The notes under the pieces are model-generated. The model did not search any database. It saw only the letters and a list, made by a program, of their open reading frames with translations, and was not told the DNA's origin. From Sphingomonadales bacterium UBA2683 (GTDB taxonomy: Bacteria > Pseudomonadota > Alphaproteobacteria > Sphingomonadales > Sphingomonadaceae), in the NCBI GenBank assembly GCA_002354635.1, contig DELZ01000002.1, positions 555,656 through 619,655 of the forward strand: 64,000 bases of DNA. Reading direction: 5' to 3'. The position numbers and the translations under genes were made by a program. Positions 50,837 through 59,687 of the stretch are shown here, piece by piece. Within the stretch, counting starts at the first letter, position 1, and every line of letters begins with the position of its first letter.

Positions 50837-51937
50837 ATGCAGGAACAGTTGATCGACCGCATTTATGAATGTTCCGTGGTTCCGGAGCTTTGGCCAGACG
50901 TTCTCGACGAGCTTGCCCAGATAACGGATTCCACCGGCGGAATGCTGTTTTCGGCCCGCAAGGCGGTGAACTGGACCGCGTCGGAAAATGTCTACGATGC
51001 GTTCGAGACCTATGTCAAAGATGGCTGGCTGGGGAAATGTCCCCGCCGGATGTGCATGATCGAGAAGTCCCAACCAACTTTTTTTGTCGAGCAGGATTTC
51101 TGGAACGAAGAGGAATTGGCCAACAATCCCTTTTATCGGGATTTTTTCCATCCTCGCGGCCTCGGCTGGTCGGCGGGAACGCTCCTGCAAATGCCGACCG
51201 GAGACAATATCGTGTTCAGCATTGAACGCCGGCTGGATCAGGGACCGATCGAACGGGGCCATGTCGAGCGGCTGAACGAACTGCGCCCACATTTGCTCCG
51301 CAGTGCCTTTGTCTCGGCGAGACTTGGGTTGCAGCGGGCGCAGGGTGCAGGCGAAACCTTGTCCAGATTTGGACTGCCCGCACTGGTTCTGGATGCTCAG
51401 GGCAAGTTTGTCGAAGCCAATGACCGCGCGCAATCGGTCACAGACTATGTGAAATTCAACGATCCGGGTCGGCCTGTCGCTTTTTCGGACCGGCGTTCCG
51501 GGGCCTTTTTGTCCAGCGCCCTGGAGACACTGGGTCAGGTATCCTCCACCGACAGCCTGTCCTTCCCGATCCGCAACGAGGATGGCCATGCGGTTTTTGT
51601 GGGCCATGTGATGCCGATAAAGCTGGCTGCTCATGATATATTTGCAAATAGCTATGCCTTGCTGTTTTTCACGCCGCTCGACCAGTCCCGGGCACCATCG
51701 ACAGCGTTGATGAGAAGCCTGTTTGACATGACGGTTGCCGAAACCCGCATTGCCAAGGGTCTCATGAAAGGCCAGACGCTGAACGAAATTGCCGCAGACG
51801 GCAGCGTGTCGATCACCACGGTTCGTTCACAATTAAGCAGCGTACTCGAAAAAACGGGTTGCGGCCGCCAGGCCGAACTGGTCGGGCTGCTGGCCAATAT
51901 CGCGCTGGGCCAAAGCGACGTGACCCAGGAAAACTGA
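50837..51937 (+). CDS. LuxR-type helix-turn-helix transcriptional regulator
   Basis: 366 residues. The N-terminal ~290 residues form a putative sensory region, perhaps PAS-like around 175-270 (LPALVLDAQGKFVEANDRAQSV), with no receiver or autoinducer-binding signature. The C-terminal LuxR HTH (about 296-355) reads MTVAETRIAKGLMKGQTLNEIAADGSVSITTVRSQL and ends with KTGCGRQAELVGLL. It lies 76 bp after the acyl-CoA dehydrogenase on the same strand. This regulator type is common in sphingomonads; the ligand is unknown. The 51938-52114 gap shows nothing definite. Confidence 0.85.
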   Translation: MQEQLIDRIYECSVVPELWPDVLDELAQITDSTGGMLFSARKAVNWTASENVYDAFETYVKDGWLGKCPRRMCMIEKSQPTFFVEQDFWNEEELANNPFYRDFFHPRGLGWSAGTLLQMPTGDNIVFSIERRLDQGPIERGHVERLNELRPHLLRSAFVSARLGLQRAQGAGETLSRFGLPALVLDAQGKFVEANDRAQSVTDYVKFNDPGRPVAFSDRRSGAFLSSALETLGQVSSTDSLSFPIRNEDGHAVFVGHVMPIKLAAHDIFANSYALLFFTPLDQSRAPSTALMRSLFDMTVAETRIAKGLMKGQTLNEIAADGSVSITTVRSQLSSVLEKTGCGRQAELVGLLANIALGQSDVTQEN

Positions 51938-52114
51938 ACCTCTGTTGCAAATCTGAAGACAGGCGAGCGCCGCTGTCATCCTGCACCGATAATCAGAAAA
52001 TTTGCTGATCGTCATTCATTTGAATGATGAATCAACTTGCATCCCGGCACATGAACAGTCTCACGGCCCCTCATTGGGAGCCCCTGTTTCAATCGCAATG
52101 GGAGCATCAATATC

Positions 52115-52996
52115 ATGATCAAGTCACATTCAATTTCCACATCCGCAATCGCCACTGCTGCTGTCATCGCCCTGTGGTCATCAGCCGCATCGGCAAAAAG
52201 CCCGCCGGTTGAACTCACTCATTGCGATGCAAGCTATGGCACGATCGCCGTGGTCGATGGCGACACGCAGGGCTGGAGCAAGTTCGGACTTGGCAGCCCC
52301 CGCGAACTGGTCGCCGCGATCGCCCGCGAATCCGGCTGTTTCGAAATCCACAATGCCGCAAGCGGGACGCCGGCCAATTTTCTGGTCAATGTTATTGCCG
52401 GTGACAAGGAAGAGGTCGATCAGGGCGTACAGGCCGCCAAGGGACTGGCGACTGACGCATTCGTCCGTTCCGGCGCCGCTGGCCAGGTTCTGGGCCGGGT
52501 TCCGGGCGCAGGCGCATTGATGGGCATGTTTGGGGGGCTTGGCGGCAAGAAAAAAATCGTCGCCGCCGGCATTCGCGTCGTCAGTCCCGCCAACGGCCAG
52601 ACCCTGATAGCGGGTACCGGACAAGTGAAAAAATCGACCTTGTCCTTTGCCGGCGGAACCCCCTGGGTCGCGGGCGCGGATGCGGCCGGCTATAGGGCCT
52701 CCAAAAATGGCAAGATGCTGACCGAAGCGTTCATCCTTGCATATAACAGCGTGGTCTCTCAGGCCGGTGCCCTTTCAGCGGTCCAGACCGCAGCGCCTGC
52801 GGCCAAGACAAGCACGACCTATACCGTCGCGGTTGACACAAATCTTTATGCCAGTGCCGATGCCAACGCCAAAACGGTGCGCGCGTTGCGGGCAGACACG
52901 GAACTGGTGCCAACCGGCAGCAAGGCCGGACTGTTCGTCGAAGTCAGCGACAAATATGGTACGAAGGGATGGGTTTCGGTGGAAGACTTGCGATAA
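52115..52996 (+). CDS. Exported protein with CsgG/LpoB-like region and C-terminal SH3 domain
   Basis: 293 residues with a signal peptide ending SSAASA. The middle resembles CsgG/LpoB-type folds (ELVAAIARESGCFEIHN, then GIRVVSPANGQTLIAGTGQVKKSTLSF), although the fit is loose. A Gly-rich stretch (GAGALMGMFGGLGGKKK) interrupts it. The last ~65 residues form a bacterial SH3 domain (YTVAVDTNLYASADANAKTVRAL to KGWVSVEDLR). Likely periplasmic and wall-associated. It is monocistronic with a terminator. Confidence 0.65.
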   Translation: MIKSHSISTSAIATAAVIALWSSAASAKSPPVELTHCDASYGTIAVVDGDTQGWSKFGLGSPRELVAAIARESGCFEIHNAASGTPANFLVNVIAGDKEEVDQGVQAAKGLATDAFVRSGAAGQVLGRVPGAGALMGMFGGLGGKKKIVAAGIRVVSPANGQTLIAGTGQVKKSTLSFAGGTPWVAGADAAGYRASKNGKMLTEAFILAYNSVVSQAGALSAVQTAAPAAKTSTTYTVAVDTNLYASADANAKTVRALRADTELVPTGSKAGLFVEVSDKYGTKGWVSVEDLR

Positions 52997-53028
52997 TTGC
53001 GACCCGGTCGCCAGCCTACCATCGTTTG

Positions 53029-53063
53029 AAGGGCGCTTTCCGATCGGAAGGCGCCCTTTTTAG
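53029..53063 (+). terminator. Intrinsic terminator after the SH3 protein
   Basis: AGGGCGC-T-TTCC and GGAA-G-GCGCCCT form a long stem around GATC, followed by TTTTTA. Positions 53030-53058 pair with one internal mismatch. Confidence 0.88.
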
Positions 53064-53109
53064 TTTGTCATATGTATCGCAGAAACGGGTTCTGGCATCG
53101 TCATCGCCA

Positions 53110-55359
53110 CTATTTTGGCTTGATTTTTGTCGCCTTCCAGTCGGCAACGGTACTGAAAGCGGGCAATGACAGCGTGTCCTTGTCGATCTTTGCAGTCGGC
53201 ACGTAACCTGCTGGCAGATTCGGGACATCGAGTCCGGCTTCGGCAATCAAATAGGGTGACACACGCCGGCTGGTGCACAGACCGCCGTTGCCGTCGTCGA
53301 CCAGACGCGTCTCAAATTTTATACCCTGAAGATTCCCGTCGGAACGGGAAACCGTTGCCACGGCAAGCTGGCCATCGCCAAAGTCGATTACAAATTTCGT
53401 ACCAATGGGAACATTGTAAAGTCCGTCAACCAGTGCGCCGGTCTTGGACAGATTGCGGATGACAATCGAATAGACATGATTTTCATGGATCATCCGCACC
53501 TTTCGGTACATCGAAAGCCGGTCATTGCGATGATGGGCGGGACCGGCAGGCTCGATCACCCATCGGCCACCTTCCAGATTTTCGATCAGCTCCTTGTTGC
53601 CTACCGCTTTGCTGTAGACATAGCCCTGCACATGGCTGACGTTCAGTTTCTTGATCAATGCGAATTCATCAAGCGTTTCGATGCCCTCGGCGGTCGTTTC
53701 CATGGCCAGAGCTTCCGCCAGTGCAACAATCGCGGCGATAATCGCTCCGTTGCGCGAGCCGGGCTCCGTTGCTCCGCGAACAAAGCTCTGATCAATCTTA
53801 ATCTTGTCAAAGGGTGCCGTCTGCAAATAGCTGAGAGACGAATAGCCCGTTCCAAAATCGTCGAGAGCCAAACGCACGCCACGGCTTTTGAGAGCCTGGA
53901 ACATCGCGTTGGTTTCGTTGGTTTCGGCCATGAACACGCCTTCGGTTATCTCCAGCTCAAGCCGGGAAGCAGACAAACCCGATCCGCTCAGCGCCTCATC
54001 AATCACGACGGGGAGGAGGTCATTGGCAAACTGAATCGGCGAAACATTCACGGCAACTCTGCTTTTGCCAGGCCATCCCGCCGCGTCCTTGCACGCTTGC
54101 TTTATCGCCCATTGCCCCAGTTCCCAAATCAAATTGGCTTCTTCGGCAATCGGAATGAAGAGCGCCGGAGAAATCTGACCGCGTTCCGGGTGGTTCCACC
54201 GCATAAGAGCTTCAAAACCCTCAACGGCGTTGGTCTTCACATTGACAACCGGCTGATAGGCAAGTTCCAGCTCGCCCTTTCCGATCGCGTCTCGCAAATG
54301 TTCTTCCAGCACGCGCCGGTCTTCGGCAGACTGTTGCAGGCCTTTTGAGTAAAATCGGAACCGGCCTCTGCCATTTCCTTTCGCTTCATAAAGGGCGAGA
54401 TCGGCGCTTTTTACCAAATCCTCGCTGGTCAGGCCATCAAAGGGACTGATCGCCACCCCGACAGACGCACCAATGATGCAACGATTGCCTTCAACCGAAT
54501 AGGGCTGCGACAGGCTGCTTATAATTTTGCTCGCCAGGTCACCAAGAATCCCGCGATCATCGCAATCGGGCAGCATTATCTGAAATTCATCGCCGCCCAA
54601 GCGAGAAACTTCACCGGCTTGTCCAACCACTTTCAGAAGGCGCTCTGCCACCTGTTTCAGCAAGGCGTCACCCGCAGGATGGCCCAGAGTATCGTTGATC
54701 TGCTTGAATCGATCAAGATCGACCAGCATGACCGCACAGGCTCTTTTTTGCTGCCGGTAAGCCGCGAGCGTTGTCTCCAGCTTCTTTGACATGCTCGCGC
54801 GGTTCGCAAGGCCGGTAAGCGAGTCGTACATCGCCAGACGGGAAGTATCCAGAGACATCCTCCGCTGCGCGGTCACATCATTGCCACTGCCTCGAAATCC
54901 CAGGAAATTACCCGATTTATCCTGATGCGGTCGGCCCGAAATAGATAGCCAGCATTCATCTTCCGAGTTCGCGGCCTGCACTTCAAGGCCGTTAAATTTC
55001 ATCTTTTTTGTCAGAATGAACGGCAGCGTCCTCGCACCGGCCTGGTTGTCGGCTGGTTTAAGAAACAAGGAAACCATGGGTTTGCCGATCAGATCGGCAG
55101 ATTTGGTACCCAATATCTCGGTGATGGACTCGGTTATATACGTAAGGTTTCCTGCAGCATCCGTTGACCAAAACCAGCCCTGCCGGCTTTCCTCATAATT
55201 TTGCAGGAGCAGCAAAGCTTCGGCCGGCTTGATATTGCGTGATCCAGTCGAATTCTGCGACCCGATGCGCGAACTGATCTTGTCGAAAAAGCCGCGCCCC
55301 TCGGAGAGACTTCCGTTCGGGTCGGGGCTATCACTGCCGATCGAAGAATGCGCATTCAT
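53110..55359 (-). CDS. Cyclic-di-GMP signalling protein: PAS-GGDEF-EAL-PilZ
   Basis: 749 residues. A PAS domain (about 55-165, GWFWSTDAAGNLTYITESITEILG) is followed by a GGDEF domain with the intact catalytic SRLGGDEFQIML (about 250) and an EAL domain with the intact GFEALMRWNHP, NVSPIQF, ELEITEG and DDFGTGYSSLSYL. The last ~110 residues look like a PilZ domain (RKVRMIHENHVYSIVIRNLSKTGALVDG). No TM segment, so cytosolic. Both enzymatic halves look catalytically competent. The downstream SH3 gene is convergent. Confidence 0.9.
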   Translation of the reverse strand: MNAHSSIGSDSPDPNGSLSEGRGFFDKISSRIGSQNSTGSRNIKPAEALLLLQNYEESRQGWFWSTDAAGNLTYITESITEILGTKSADLIGKPMVSLFLKPADNQAGARTLPFILTKKMKFNGLEVQAANSEDECWLSISGRPHQDKSGNFLGFRGSGNDVTAQRRMSLDTSRLAMYDSLTGLANRASMSKKLETTLAAYRQQKRACAVMLVDLDRFKQINDTLGHPAGDALLKQVAERLLKVVGQAGEVSRLGGDEFQIMLPDCDDRGILGDLASKIISSLSQPYSVEGNRCIIGASVGVAISPFDGLTSEDLVKSADLALYEAKGNGRGRFRFYSKGLQQSAEDRRVLEEHLRDAIGKGELELAYQPVVNVKTNAVEGFEALMRWNHPERGQISPALFIPIAEEANLIWELGQWAIKQACKDAAGWPGKSRVAVNVSPIQFANDLLPVVIDEALSGSGLSASRLELEITEGVFMAETNETNAMFQALKSRGVRLALDDFGTGYSSLSYLQTAPFDKIKIDQSFVRGATEPGSRNGAIIAAIVALAEALAMETTAEGIETLDEFALIKKLNVSHVQGYVYSKAVGNKELIENLEGGRWVIEPAGPAHHRNDRLSMYRKVRMIHENHVYSIVIRNLSKTGALVDGLYNVPIGTKFVIDFGDGQLAVATVSRSDGNLQGIKFETRLVDDGNGGLCTSRRVSPYLIAEAGLDVPNLPAGYVPTAKIDKDTLSLPAFSTVADWKATKIKPK

Positions 55360-55706
55360 TTGTTAATTCTTTTCGTTTCACTGTTCCCCGAACAATCCTA
55401 AGCCGGAGTCATTGCATATTGGTAAACACGCGCAGACATTAAGGCTTCGACAAATTGCGCAATCCAGGAAGATCGTCGGCCGACGTCGGCCGACAATGCC
55501 TTTGTGATGATATGGCGTCAGCCCAAGACAGTTTCCTGATCGCCGGCCACTGCAAAACCGCCCTTGCATTCGGTTATCAATTCCGCCATAGGCGCCGCTT
55601 CCGCGTGATCGGCCCTGTCTGATTCACCTGGAAAATGAAGAAAGCCGGAGGGGCGTGTCTGCATGGTGCGGCGTCAGCGATCGGCGGTAAATGAAGGAAT
55701 GATTGC
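55360..55706. other. 347-bp intergenic region upstream of rpsF and of the c-di-GMP gene
   Basis: No gene was found. It holds a tandem duplicated palindrome at 55474-55493 and presumably the divergent promoters for the c-di-GMP gene and the ribosomal operon plus the rpsF leader. No S6:S18 leader structure could be assigned by eye. Confidence 0.6.
55474..55493. repeat. Two adjacent copies of the palindrome GTCGGCCGAC
   Basis: GTCGGCCGAC occurs twice without spacer. Each copy is a perfect 10-bp palindrome and the pair is itself palindromic, suitable for two dimers of a DNA-binding protein or for a hairpin. Confidence 0.75.
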
Positions 55707-56069
55707 ATGCCAATGTATGAGCATGTCTTCCTTGCGCGGCAGGATCTGAGCCAGTCTCAGGTTGATGCTCTCGCGCAGGAAGCCACCAAGATTGTAGAAT
55801 CGAATGAAGGCAAGGTCGTTCTGACCGAAACCTGGGGCTTGCGTACGCTCGCCTACAAGATCCAGAAGAACCGCAAGGCACATTATGTCATGCTGCGTCT
55901 CGATGCACCGGGCAGTGTTGTCCTCGAGCTCGAGCGCCAGACCCGGATCAACGAAGATGTTATCCGTTTTCTGACCATCCGCGTCGACGAGCATGAAGAA
56001 GGCCCGTCCGTGATGATGCGCAAACCCGAACGCGAACGCGAACGCAAACCGCGCCGCGACGACAATTAA
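55707..56069 (+). CDS. rpsF: 30S ribosomal protein S6
   Basis: Binds S18 and 16S rRNA in the platform. It is 120 residues starting MPMYEHVFLARQDLSQSQVDAL, with ETWGLRTLAYKIQKNRKAHYVML. The C-terminal tail is Arg/Glu-rich (KPERERERKPRRDDN), where E. coli has a glutamylated tail. It is the first gene of rpsF-rpsR-rplI. Confidence 0.97.
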   Translation: MPMYEHVFLARQDLSQSQVDALAQEATKIVESNEGKVVLTETWGLRTLAYKIQKNRKAHYVMLRLDAPGSVVLELERQTRINEDVIRFLTIRVDEHEEGPSVMMRKPERERERKPRRDDN

Positions 56070-56089
56070 GCCAGAGAAGGAGTTAAAAC

Positions 56090-56314
56090 ATGGGACGTCC
56101 ATTTTTCCGTCGCCGCAAAAGCTGCCCCTTTTCCGGCAAGAACGCAAAACCCATCGACTATAAAGACGTGAAGACGCTGCAGGGATTCATTTCCGAACGC
56201 GGCAAGATCGTGCCAAGTCGTATCACCGCAGTTTCCGCCAAGAAGCAGCGCGAGCTTTCCAAAGCCATCAAGCGCGCTCGCCATATTGGCCTCCTGCCTT
56301 ATCTCGTGAAATAG
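56090..56314 (+). CDS. rpsR: 30S ribosomal protein S18
   Basis: Partner of S6 in the 30S platform. It is 74 residues with FFRRRKSCPFSGKNAKPIDYKDV and SRITAVSAKKQRELSKAIKRARHIGLLPY. The Cys in KSCPF belongs to the potential zinc-site pattern, but the other ligands are absent, so it is the zinc-free type. It lies 20 bp after rpsF. Confidence 0.97.
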   Translation: MGRPFFRRRKSCPFSGKNAKPIDYKDVKTLQGFISERGKIVPSRITAVSAKKQRELSKAIKRARHIGLLPYLVK

Positions 56315-56324
56315 GAGCGAAACA

Positions 56325-56996
56325 ATGGATATTATTTTGCTCGAACGGGTAGAGAATCTCGGAAGCATCGGCGACATCGTCACCGTGAAAAACGGTTATG
56401 CCCGGAATTTCCTGCTGCCGAACAAGAAAGCCTTGCGCGCCAATGCGGCGAACAAGAAGGTTTTCGAAGCCAATCGCAAGCAGATCGAAGCGGACAATGA
56501 AGCGAAGCGCGGGGAAGCCGAAGCGGCCTCCAGCGGCATCGATGGCAGGCAGATCGTTCTGATCCGCGCATCGTCCGCCAGCGGCCAGCTATACGGTTCC
56601 GTGTCGGTCCGTGACATTGTCGAAGCCCTTAACGCCGATGGCAAAAGCGCCGTGGTCGAAAAGAGCATGGTCATCATGGAAAAACCGATCAAGACGCTCG
56701 GCGTTTTCGATGTCCGCATTCGTTTGCACCCGGAAGTCAGCGTCACCATTCAGGCGAATGTCGCCCGTTCGGATGACGAAGCCGATCTGCAGAAGGACGG
56801 GGTCGACGTGATCGCCCAGATGTTCGAAGAAGATCAGGCCGAACTGGCTGCCGCTGCGCTCGAAGTCATCGACGAAAATGCTGAGGTCGATGAAGAAGCG
56901 AAGGCCGAACTCGAAGAAACCGTCGAAGCGGGCGCTGGAGAGACTCCGGAAGCCACAGAAACTGAAGAGCAGGACGATACCGAATCGAAGGAATAG
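56325..56996 (+). CDS. rplI: 50S ribosomal protein L9 with acidic C-terminal tail
   Basis: A 23S rRNA-binding protein spanning the L1 stalk base. It is 223 residues against about 150 in E. coli. The N-terminal domain (MDIILLERVENLGSIGDIVTVKNGYARNFLLP) and C-terminal domain (SGQLYGSVSVRDIVEAL and HPEVSVTIQANVARS) are standard. About 50 added residues form a Glu/Ala-rich tail (VDEEAKAELEETVEAGAGE), a feature of sphingomonad-type L9. A strong terminator follows. Confidence 0.96.
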   Translation: MDIILLERVENLGSIGDIVTVKNGYARNFLLPNKKALRANAANKKVFEANRKQIEADNEAKRGEAEAASSGIDGRQIVLIRASSASGQLYGSVSVRDIVEALNADGKSAVVEKSMVIMEKPIKTLGVFDVRIRLHPEVSVTIQANVARSDDEADLQKDGVDVIAQMFEEDQAELAAAALEVIDENAEVDEEAKAELEETVEAGAGETPEATETEEQDDTESKE

Positions 56997-57018
56997 TCCC
57001 GTTCCGAATATGCTACTG

Positions 57019-57070
57019 AAAGCCCGGATCCGGACCGTTGCAAGACGGGGCTCCAGATCCGGGCTTTTTC
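57019..57070 (+). terminator. Intrinsic terminator after rplI
   Basis: AAAGCCCGGATC (57019-57030) pairs with GATCCGGGCTTT (57056-57067), a 12-bp stem with a T5 run. It ends only about 14 bp before the next gene start, so that gene needs read-through or a promoter inside the hairpin. Confidence 0.85.
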
Positions 57071-57083
57071 TTTGGAGGATGGA

Positions 57084-58130
57084 TTGAACAACGACTGGCA
57101 ATCGGACTTTGCAGGGGATGCGTCGCTCTTTCCGCATCTTGCTGATCTGCAAAAGGATCAGGTCCTGCTGTCGACGATGAGCGAGGCGGCCTTCCGACAG
57201 GCCAGCTTTCTCGACCAACGCCTGTTTACTCCCGACTTGCAACGTCAGGTCGTGTCATGGGCCGATGTCGCATCGGTGCCATTGTCCCCGCTCGCGAAAC
57301 CCCAGTATATTTTCCACATCGGCCATGTCGGTTCGACCCTGATTTCGCGCCTTCTCGGCGAACTGGATAGCGTGCTGGCCCTGAGAGAGCCGGCGATATT
57401 GCGGCAACTGGCCGACGTCCGGGTCACCATGCCTGCGGAGATCGGCTGGACCGACGAAGAGCAGACCGAACGACTGGATCAGATGGAGAGCTGGCTGTCC
57501 CGTACGTTTCGGTCCGAACAGCGAGTGATGATCAAGGCCAGTAGTTTCGTAAGCCCGCTGGCGCGCCCGCTGCTTGCCGCCGAGGGCATGGCACTTTTCC
57601 TGTTCACCTCCCTTGAGCGTTATTTGCAGACCATATTGGCTGGAGACGCCTCCAAGCAGGAAGCCGCCGCGCTGTCCGATATCCGCCTGTTACGGCTCGG
57701 GCAGCATTGCGGCGAGAATTTTGGCGATAAAGAAACACTCTCTTTCGCCAAAACCGCTGCCCTCGGCTGGCTGTGCGAAATGGTCACGTTGTGTGATGCG
57801 GAAATCCATTGTCCCGGTGCCAAGATTGCGTGGCTGGATTTCGACAATTTCCTTGATCATCCGGAGGACGAATTGCAGGCCGCAGCCAGGCATTTCGGCC
57901 ACGAGCTTTCTCCCCCAAACGCCCAGACCCTGGTATCGGGACCGATTATGAAGCAATACTCCAAGGCTCCCGAATTTGATTACAGCGCATCATTGCGCGC
58001 GGAGCTACTGGCCGAGGCGGCGCAAATTCATGCTGACGATATCCGGCAGACGCTGCTATGGGTCGATGAAATGGCGCGGCGCTTTCCCGAAGTGGCCGCG
58101 GCAAAAGCAAAAGCGGAATCGAGACGATAA
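57084..58130 (+). CDS. Sulfotransferase-like P-loop protein (unknown function)
   Basis: 348 residues from a TTG at 57084 with GGAGGA 4 nt upstream; TTG 57072 is an alternative. YIFHIGHVGSTLISRLLGELD (split by the P-loop) resembles the PAPS 5'-phosphosulfate loop of sulfotransferases, and MIKASSF followed by LFTSLERYLQTIL resembles the second PAPS motif. Overall similarity is distant, so the activity is uncertain. Its stop overlaps by 1 bp the start of a PiuC-type dioxygenase, indicating a two-gene unit. Confidence 0.6.
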   Translation: MNNDWQSDFAGDASLFPHLADLQKDQVLLSTMSEAAFRQASFLDQRLFTPDLQRQVVSWADVASVPLSPLAKPQYIFHIGHVGSTLISRLLGELDSVLALREPAILRQLADVRVTMPAEIGWTDEEQTERLDQMESWLSRTFRSEQRVMIKASSFVSPLARPLLAAEGMALFLFTSLERYLQTILAGDASKQEAAALSDIRLLRLGQHCGENFGDKETLSFAKTAALGWLCEMVTLCDAEIHCPGAKIAWLDFDNFLDHPEDELQAAARHFGHELSPPNAQTLVSGPIMKQYSKAPEFDYSASLRAELLAEAAQIHADDIRQTLLWVDEMARRFPEVAAAKAKAESRR

Positions 58131-58786
58131 TGTTCAAGCAACTGAGCTTACTCGACCAAAGTCAGGTCAACGAACTGAAAAAAATCGCCGGCAAGGCGCA
58201 ATTTGTGGATGGCAAGATCAGCAATCCGCACAGCAAGGTGAAGAATAATCTGCAACTGCACGATGTCGAGGGCTACAAGCAGTCCTCGAAAATCCTGCAC
58301 GATGCACTGATGTCCAATCGCGAATTCGTCGACTTTGCTTTCCCCGAGCGCGTGGCACCGCCGCTGATTACACGCTACAAGCCGGGGATGAATTACGGTT
58401 TGCACGCCGACAGCGCGATCATTCCGCTGCCCGACGGTCCGCTCCGTTCCGACCTGAGTTGCACCATATTCCTGAGCGACGTCAACGACTGCAAGGGCGG
58501 TGCCCTGCATGTCACCCAGGGGGAAGCGGGCATGCGATTCAAGGGCATTCCGGGGTCCGCAATCGTCTACCCGTCCTATACGCTTCACGAAGTCGAACCG
58601 GTGACCGAAGGCGAGCGTATGGTCGCGATCACCTTCATCCAGAGCAAGCTTCCCGACGTGACCAAGCGCAATCTGCTGTACGAACTGAATGAGGTAGCGG
58701 CGCTGGAAGGACTCAACATGGCGCACGAAAATTATACGCGCCTGCAAGCGATCCAGTATAATCTGATGCGCAAATGGATGCGCTGA
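58130..58786 (+). CDS. Fe(II)/2-oxoglutarate dioxygenase, PKHD-type (PiuC-like)
   Basis: 218 residues. The double-stranded beta-helix metal triad is visible: HxD in MNYGLHADSAI and His in YPSYTLHEVEPV, with the 2OG-binding Arg in GERMVAITFIQS. The DLSCTIFLSDVNDCKGGALHV strand is typical of PiuC/PKHD hydroxylases, often found near TonB-dependent iron receptors, but here paired with a sulfotransferase-like gene. Residue or small-molecule hydroxylation is inferred; the substrate is unknown. Confidence 0.85.
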   Translation: MFKQLSLLDQSQVNELKKIAGKAQFVDGKISNPHSKVKNNLQLHDVEGYKQSSKILHDALMSNREFVDFAFPERVAPPLITRYKPGMNYGLHADSAIIPLPDGPLRSDLSCTIFLSDVNDCKGGALHVTQGEAGMRFKGIPGSAIVYPSYTLHEVEPVTEGERMVAITFIQSKLPDVTKRNLLYELNEVAALEGLNMAHENYTRLQAIQYNLMRKWMR

Positions 58787-58798
58787 CCTGAAGGCCGA

Positions 58799-59419
58799 TC
58801 AGTAGCCCATCAGGCTCATGACTTCCTTGCGGCTGCGGGCGTCATCCAGAAAACAGCCGAGCAAACGGCTGGTGATCATGCCGACACCGGGCGTTCGCAC
58901 ACCACGTGCGGTCATGCAGCTGTGGCTCGCCTCGATCACGACAGCAACGCCATGCGGCTTGAGATTGTCCCAGATACATTCGGCAACCTCGGCGGTCAGC
59001 CGCTCCTGCACCTGAAGACGCCTCGCGAAACCGTGCAGAACGCGGGCCAACTTGGATATGCCGACCACCTTGTCGGTCGGCATATAGGCAATGCTGGCCT
59101 TGCCGATGATCGGTGCCATATGATGTTCGCAATGGGAATGGAACGGTATGTCCTTGAGCAGGACCAGCTCATCATAGCCGCCGACTTCCTCGAAGGTCCG
59201 GGCCAGATGCATCGCCGGATTCTCGGCATAGCCCTCGCAATATTCCTTCCACGCCCGCGCGACCCGTTTCGGGGTGTCGATAAGGCCTTCGCGCTCCGGA
59301 TCGTCGCCGGCCCAGCGCAGCAATGTCCGCACGGCTTCCTGGACCTCGTCGGGTACGGGAATTTTTCGGGATTCACGCTCGGCAAGCGCGTCGGCAATGG
59401 AATTTGAATAATCGGCCAA
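58799..59419 (-). CDS. folE: GTP cyclohydrolase I
   Basis: Makes 7,8-dihydroneopterin triphosphate for folate and related cofactors. It is 206 residues. The zinc and active-site block FHSHCEHHMAPIIGKASIAYMP and GISKLARVLHGFARRLQVQERLTAE are canonical, with the second Cys in ASHSCMTARGV and the C-terminal ending SRKEVMSLMGY. It converges on the dioxygenase gene 12 bp away. Confidence 0.96.
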   Translation of the reverse strand: MADYSNSIADALAERESRKIPVPDEVQEAVRTLLRWAGDDPEREGLIDTPKRVARAWKEYCEGYAENPAMHLARTFEEVGGYDELVLLKDIPFHSHCEHHMAPIIGKASIAYMPTDKVVGISKLARVLHGFARRLQVQERLTAEVAECIWDNLKPHGVAVVIEASHSCMTARGVRTPGVGMITSRLLGCFLDDARSRKEVMSLMGY

Positions 59420-59517
59420 GTCGGGTCCTTCGGTTCAGCAAGTGGAATGCCAACAAGTTACGCCAGCGAAGGACCGCGCGCAAGTGCACCTAGGGGCATG
59501 TCTGAAAAGGAAAAAGG

Positions 59518-59594
59518 TGGTGCGCCCAGAGAGATTCGAACTCCCGACCCCTTGATTCGTAGTCAAGTACTCTATCCAGCTGAGCTATGGGCGC
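59518..59594 (-). tRNA. tRNA-Arg (anticodon ACG)
   Basis: 77 nt with encoded CCA. The minus strand begins GCGCCCATAGCTCAGCTGG and ends GGGCGC-A-CCA. The anticodon arm CTTGA-CTACGAA-TCAAG gives ACG, which becomes ICG for CGN codons and so depends on TadA. The T arm carries GTTCGAATC. Confidence 0.96.
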
Positions 59595-59687
59595 TAACCA
59601 GACGGTGCAGATAGGGGGAGAAGGCCCCGCTGGCAACCCATAATTGCCTTGCCAGACCAACATTCTGAACATTCCTGGGCCATCCAT

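Noticed and set aside
55474..55493. CRISPR-like repeat
   Set aside because: Only two contiguous copies without spacers and no cas genes.
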